From assembly GCA_018066225.1 (NCBI GenBank), contig JAGHRU010000160.1, positions 1 through 6,837 on the forward strand: 6,837 bases of DNA. The letters run 5' to 3'. The number at the start of each line of letters is the position of its first letter. Position 1 is the stretch's first letter. Origin of the DNA: Candidatus Equimonas enterica (GTDB lineage Bacteria > Bacteroidota > Bacteroidia > Bacteroidales > Bacteroidaceae). The notes under the pieces were generated by a model. That model was not told the origin of the DNA. It searched no databases and was given only the letters and a program-made list of their open reading frames with translations. Shown here piece by piece: positions 5,702-6,837 of this stretch. Position numbers and translations under genes: made by a program.

Positions 5702-6837
5702 TTAAGGGGTCGAAGTGTCGTCTGCTTCACCCTCAGAGGGTGGCGACGGCAAGATTTGGCGCGGTGCTTGGCGGCGTGGTTTGTCTTTGAGTTGCGAACC
5801 GTCATGCTTGCCGCGCCATTGCATGAGATCGTCTTTGGACAGTGGACGGATGTAGTCAAACCAAGCGAAGCCCCCGAGGCGGGTATGTTGTGCAGGTGCT
5901 GTACCGATGGGATAGACCTTACCATCGCTGGCAGGTCCGGCCCAGATACGCTTCACTTTTTTGTTTTCCATGAAAAGGCGCATCCGTGCTGTCGTGAGGA
6001 AATTCTGATAGAGATATGTGGAGTCTTTCTCCATCGGGTAATTGACGATCTGCACATTGCGCTCCGCTTGTCCCTCACGCAGTTCGCCACCATCGTAATA
6101 GGCACGCAGGGTCTGCGCCGCCACCTGATTGTATTTGTCATCGGCTATTTTCTCGGCCAGCAGAGCCTGTCGCTCGACATAGATGCTGTCCACCGTAGAG
6201 TCGTTGCAATATACATTGATTTCCTCGCCCCGCACTTGTTTGTTATCGCTCCAGACGATAGGGTCACGATAGAGCGACAAAAGGCGGCGCGCCGAGTGGA
6301 AGACCAGCGAGTCGCTGACAACCTGCACATCGCTGCGAAAAGCCCGTGCATGGGGATAGGCATGCATAACGCGATAAGCCGAGTCTGTCTTCAAGTTGTA
6401 AGAATAGAGGCGCAACGTGTCGGCGTGCATAAAGAGCGTATCCTCGGGATTGCTGTATTCCTTGGCCAAGGCGCGGTCGGTAGCCATCGCCTCACCACGG
6501 CTGTCGTCGTAGTAGCCATAATGGCCGATGAGCGTACACTTGCTGTCGGGGTCGTCAAAACGGATGTTGCGAAAGGCCTGTGCCACTTGCGTTTTCTTGT
6601 CATAGACGATGCTGTCGCCCACGAGTTTGCGGCGTTTGTTGAAGAGTTGTGGACGGTAGCGGTGTCCCTTCGAATAGCAGAGCATCGCTTCTCCCGTCTC
6701 GGAGTTGTAAGTACCGTCTTCCGTGTAGATATGGGAGTCGCCACTGTAAATATTGCTCGGCCCCATAGCGTGTGTCCACTTCGAGCGTGTGTCGTAATGC
6801 AAGGTGTCGGTAACGAGTGTGTCACGCTGCTTGCTGA
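5702..6837 (-). CDS. OstA-like (LptA/LptD N-domain type) protein, 5' end beyond window
   Basis: The frame is open from the window edge through 378 codons to a TAA at 5704-5702, so the N-terminus and any signal peptide are missing. The visible part consists of repeated beta-strand units typical of OstA domains: SGDSHIYTEDGTYNSETGEA, then LVGDSIVYDKKTQVAQAFRN, then VSDSLVFHSARRLLSLYRDP, then VRGEEINVYCNDSTVDSIYV. This GDS-x-Y-D-x-x-x-x-A-x-A pattern builds the open jellyroll of LptA and the LptD N-domain, which carries lipopolysaccharide across the periplasm. The Bacteroidota OstA-like family (Pfam OstA_2) is the best fit. The last 40 or so residues are polar and Pro/Arg-rich, apparently disordered. 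It precedes mutL with an 11-base gap. The fold assignment is fairly secure; lipopolysaccharide transport is by family analogy. An internal TTG at 6802 is not the true start. Confidence 0.82.
   Translation of the reverse strand, partial: SKQRDTLVTDTLHYDTRSKWTHAMGPSNIYSGDSHIYTEDGTYNSETGEAMLCYSKGHRYRPQLFNKRRKLVGDSIVYDKKTQVAQAFRNIRFDDPDSKCTLIGHYGYYDDSRGEAMATDRALAKEYSNPEDTLFMHADTLRLYSYNLKTDSAYRVMHAYPHARAFRSDVQVVSDSLVFHSARRLLSLYRDPIVWSDNKQVRGEEINVYCNDSTVDSIYVERQALLAEKIADDKYNQVAAQTLRAYYDGGELREGQAERNVQIVNYPMEKDSTYLYQNFLTTARMRLFMENKKVKRIWAGPASDGKVYPIGTAPAQHTRLGGFAWFDYIRPLSKDDLMQWRGKHDGSQLKDKPRRQAPRQILPSPPSEGEADDTSTP
5728..5742. repeat. 15-base perfect palindrome near the OstA-like stop
   Basis: CACCCTC and GAGGGTG flank a single central base, inside the last codons of the OstA-like gene and about 38 bases before the mutL ATG. 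With almost no loop it is a poor RNA hairpin, and there is no U-run, so it is unlikely to terminate. It may be a small repeat insertion that wrote the PSPPSEGE tail of the protein. Confidence 0.4.

Overview
The window looks like a chromosomal segment of a Bacteroidales bacterium, probably close to Prevotella. The evidence is the gene content (an OstA-like protein directly before mutL, and a barrel-plus-OmpA-domain porin with a Bacteroidota-style signal peptide), two matches to the Bacteroidota -7 promoter box TAnnTTTG, and the absence of Shine-Dalgarno sequences. This placement is inferred from sequence character, not from a database search. Every credible gene is on the minus strand, so transcription runs from high to low coordinates.

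Right part (6837 to 3843), housekeeping: the 3' portion of an OstA-like outer-membrane/LPS-transport protein, cut by the window edge, is followed after 11 bases by mutL (mismatch repair). The two look like one operon. Centre (3842 to 2398): a 207-base intergenic region carries an AT-rich promoter for an OmpA-family outer membrane protein, whose transcript ends at a strong intrinsic terminator. A small uncharacterised ORF of 64 codons starts just behind that terminator.

Left part (2189 to 1), accessory: about 445 gene-free bases hold a candidate promoter with two copies of an 8-base direct repeat, a striking nested palindromic element (1841-2037), and a perfect hairpin ending 8 bases before a start codon. 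They precede a two-gene cassette: an EcoRI-type adenine-specific DNA methyltransferase, split by a single-base frameshift, then after 3 bases a DUF262 (GmrSD-N/ParB-like) protein that runs off the left edge. A methylase translationally close to a DUF262 protein suggests a restriction-modification-like or modification-sensing defence module. This pair and the structured leader before it are the most interesting part of the window. The missing 3' end of the DUF262 gene and the frameshift prevent a firm statement about function.
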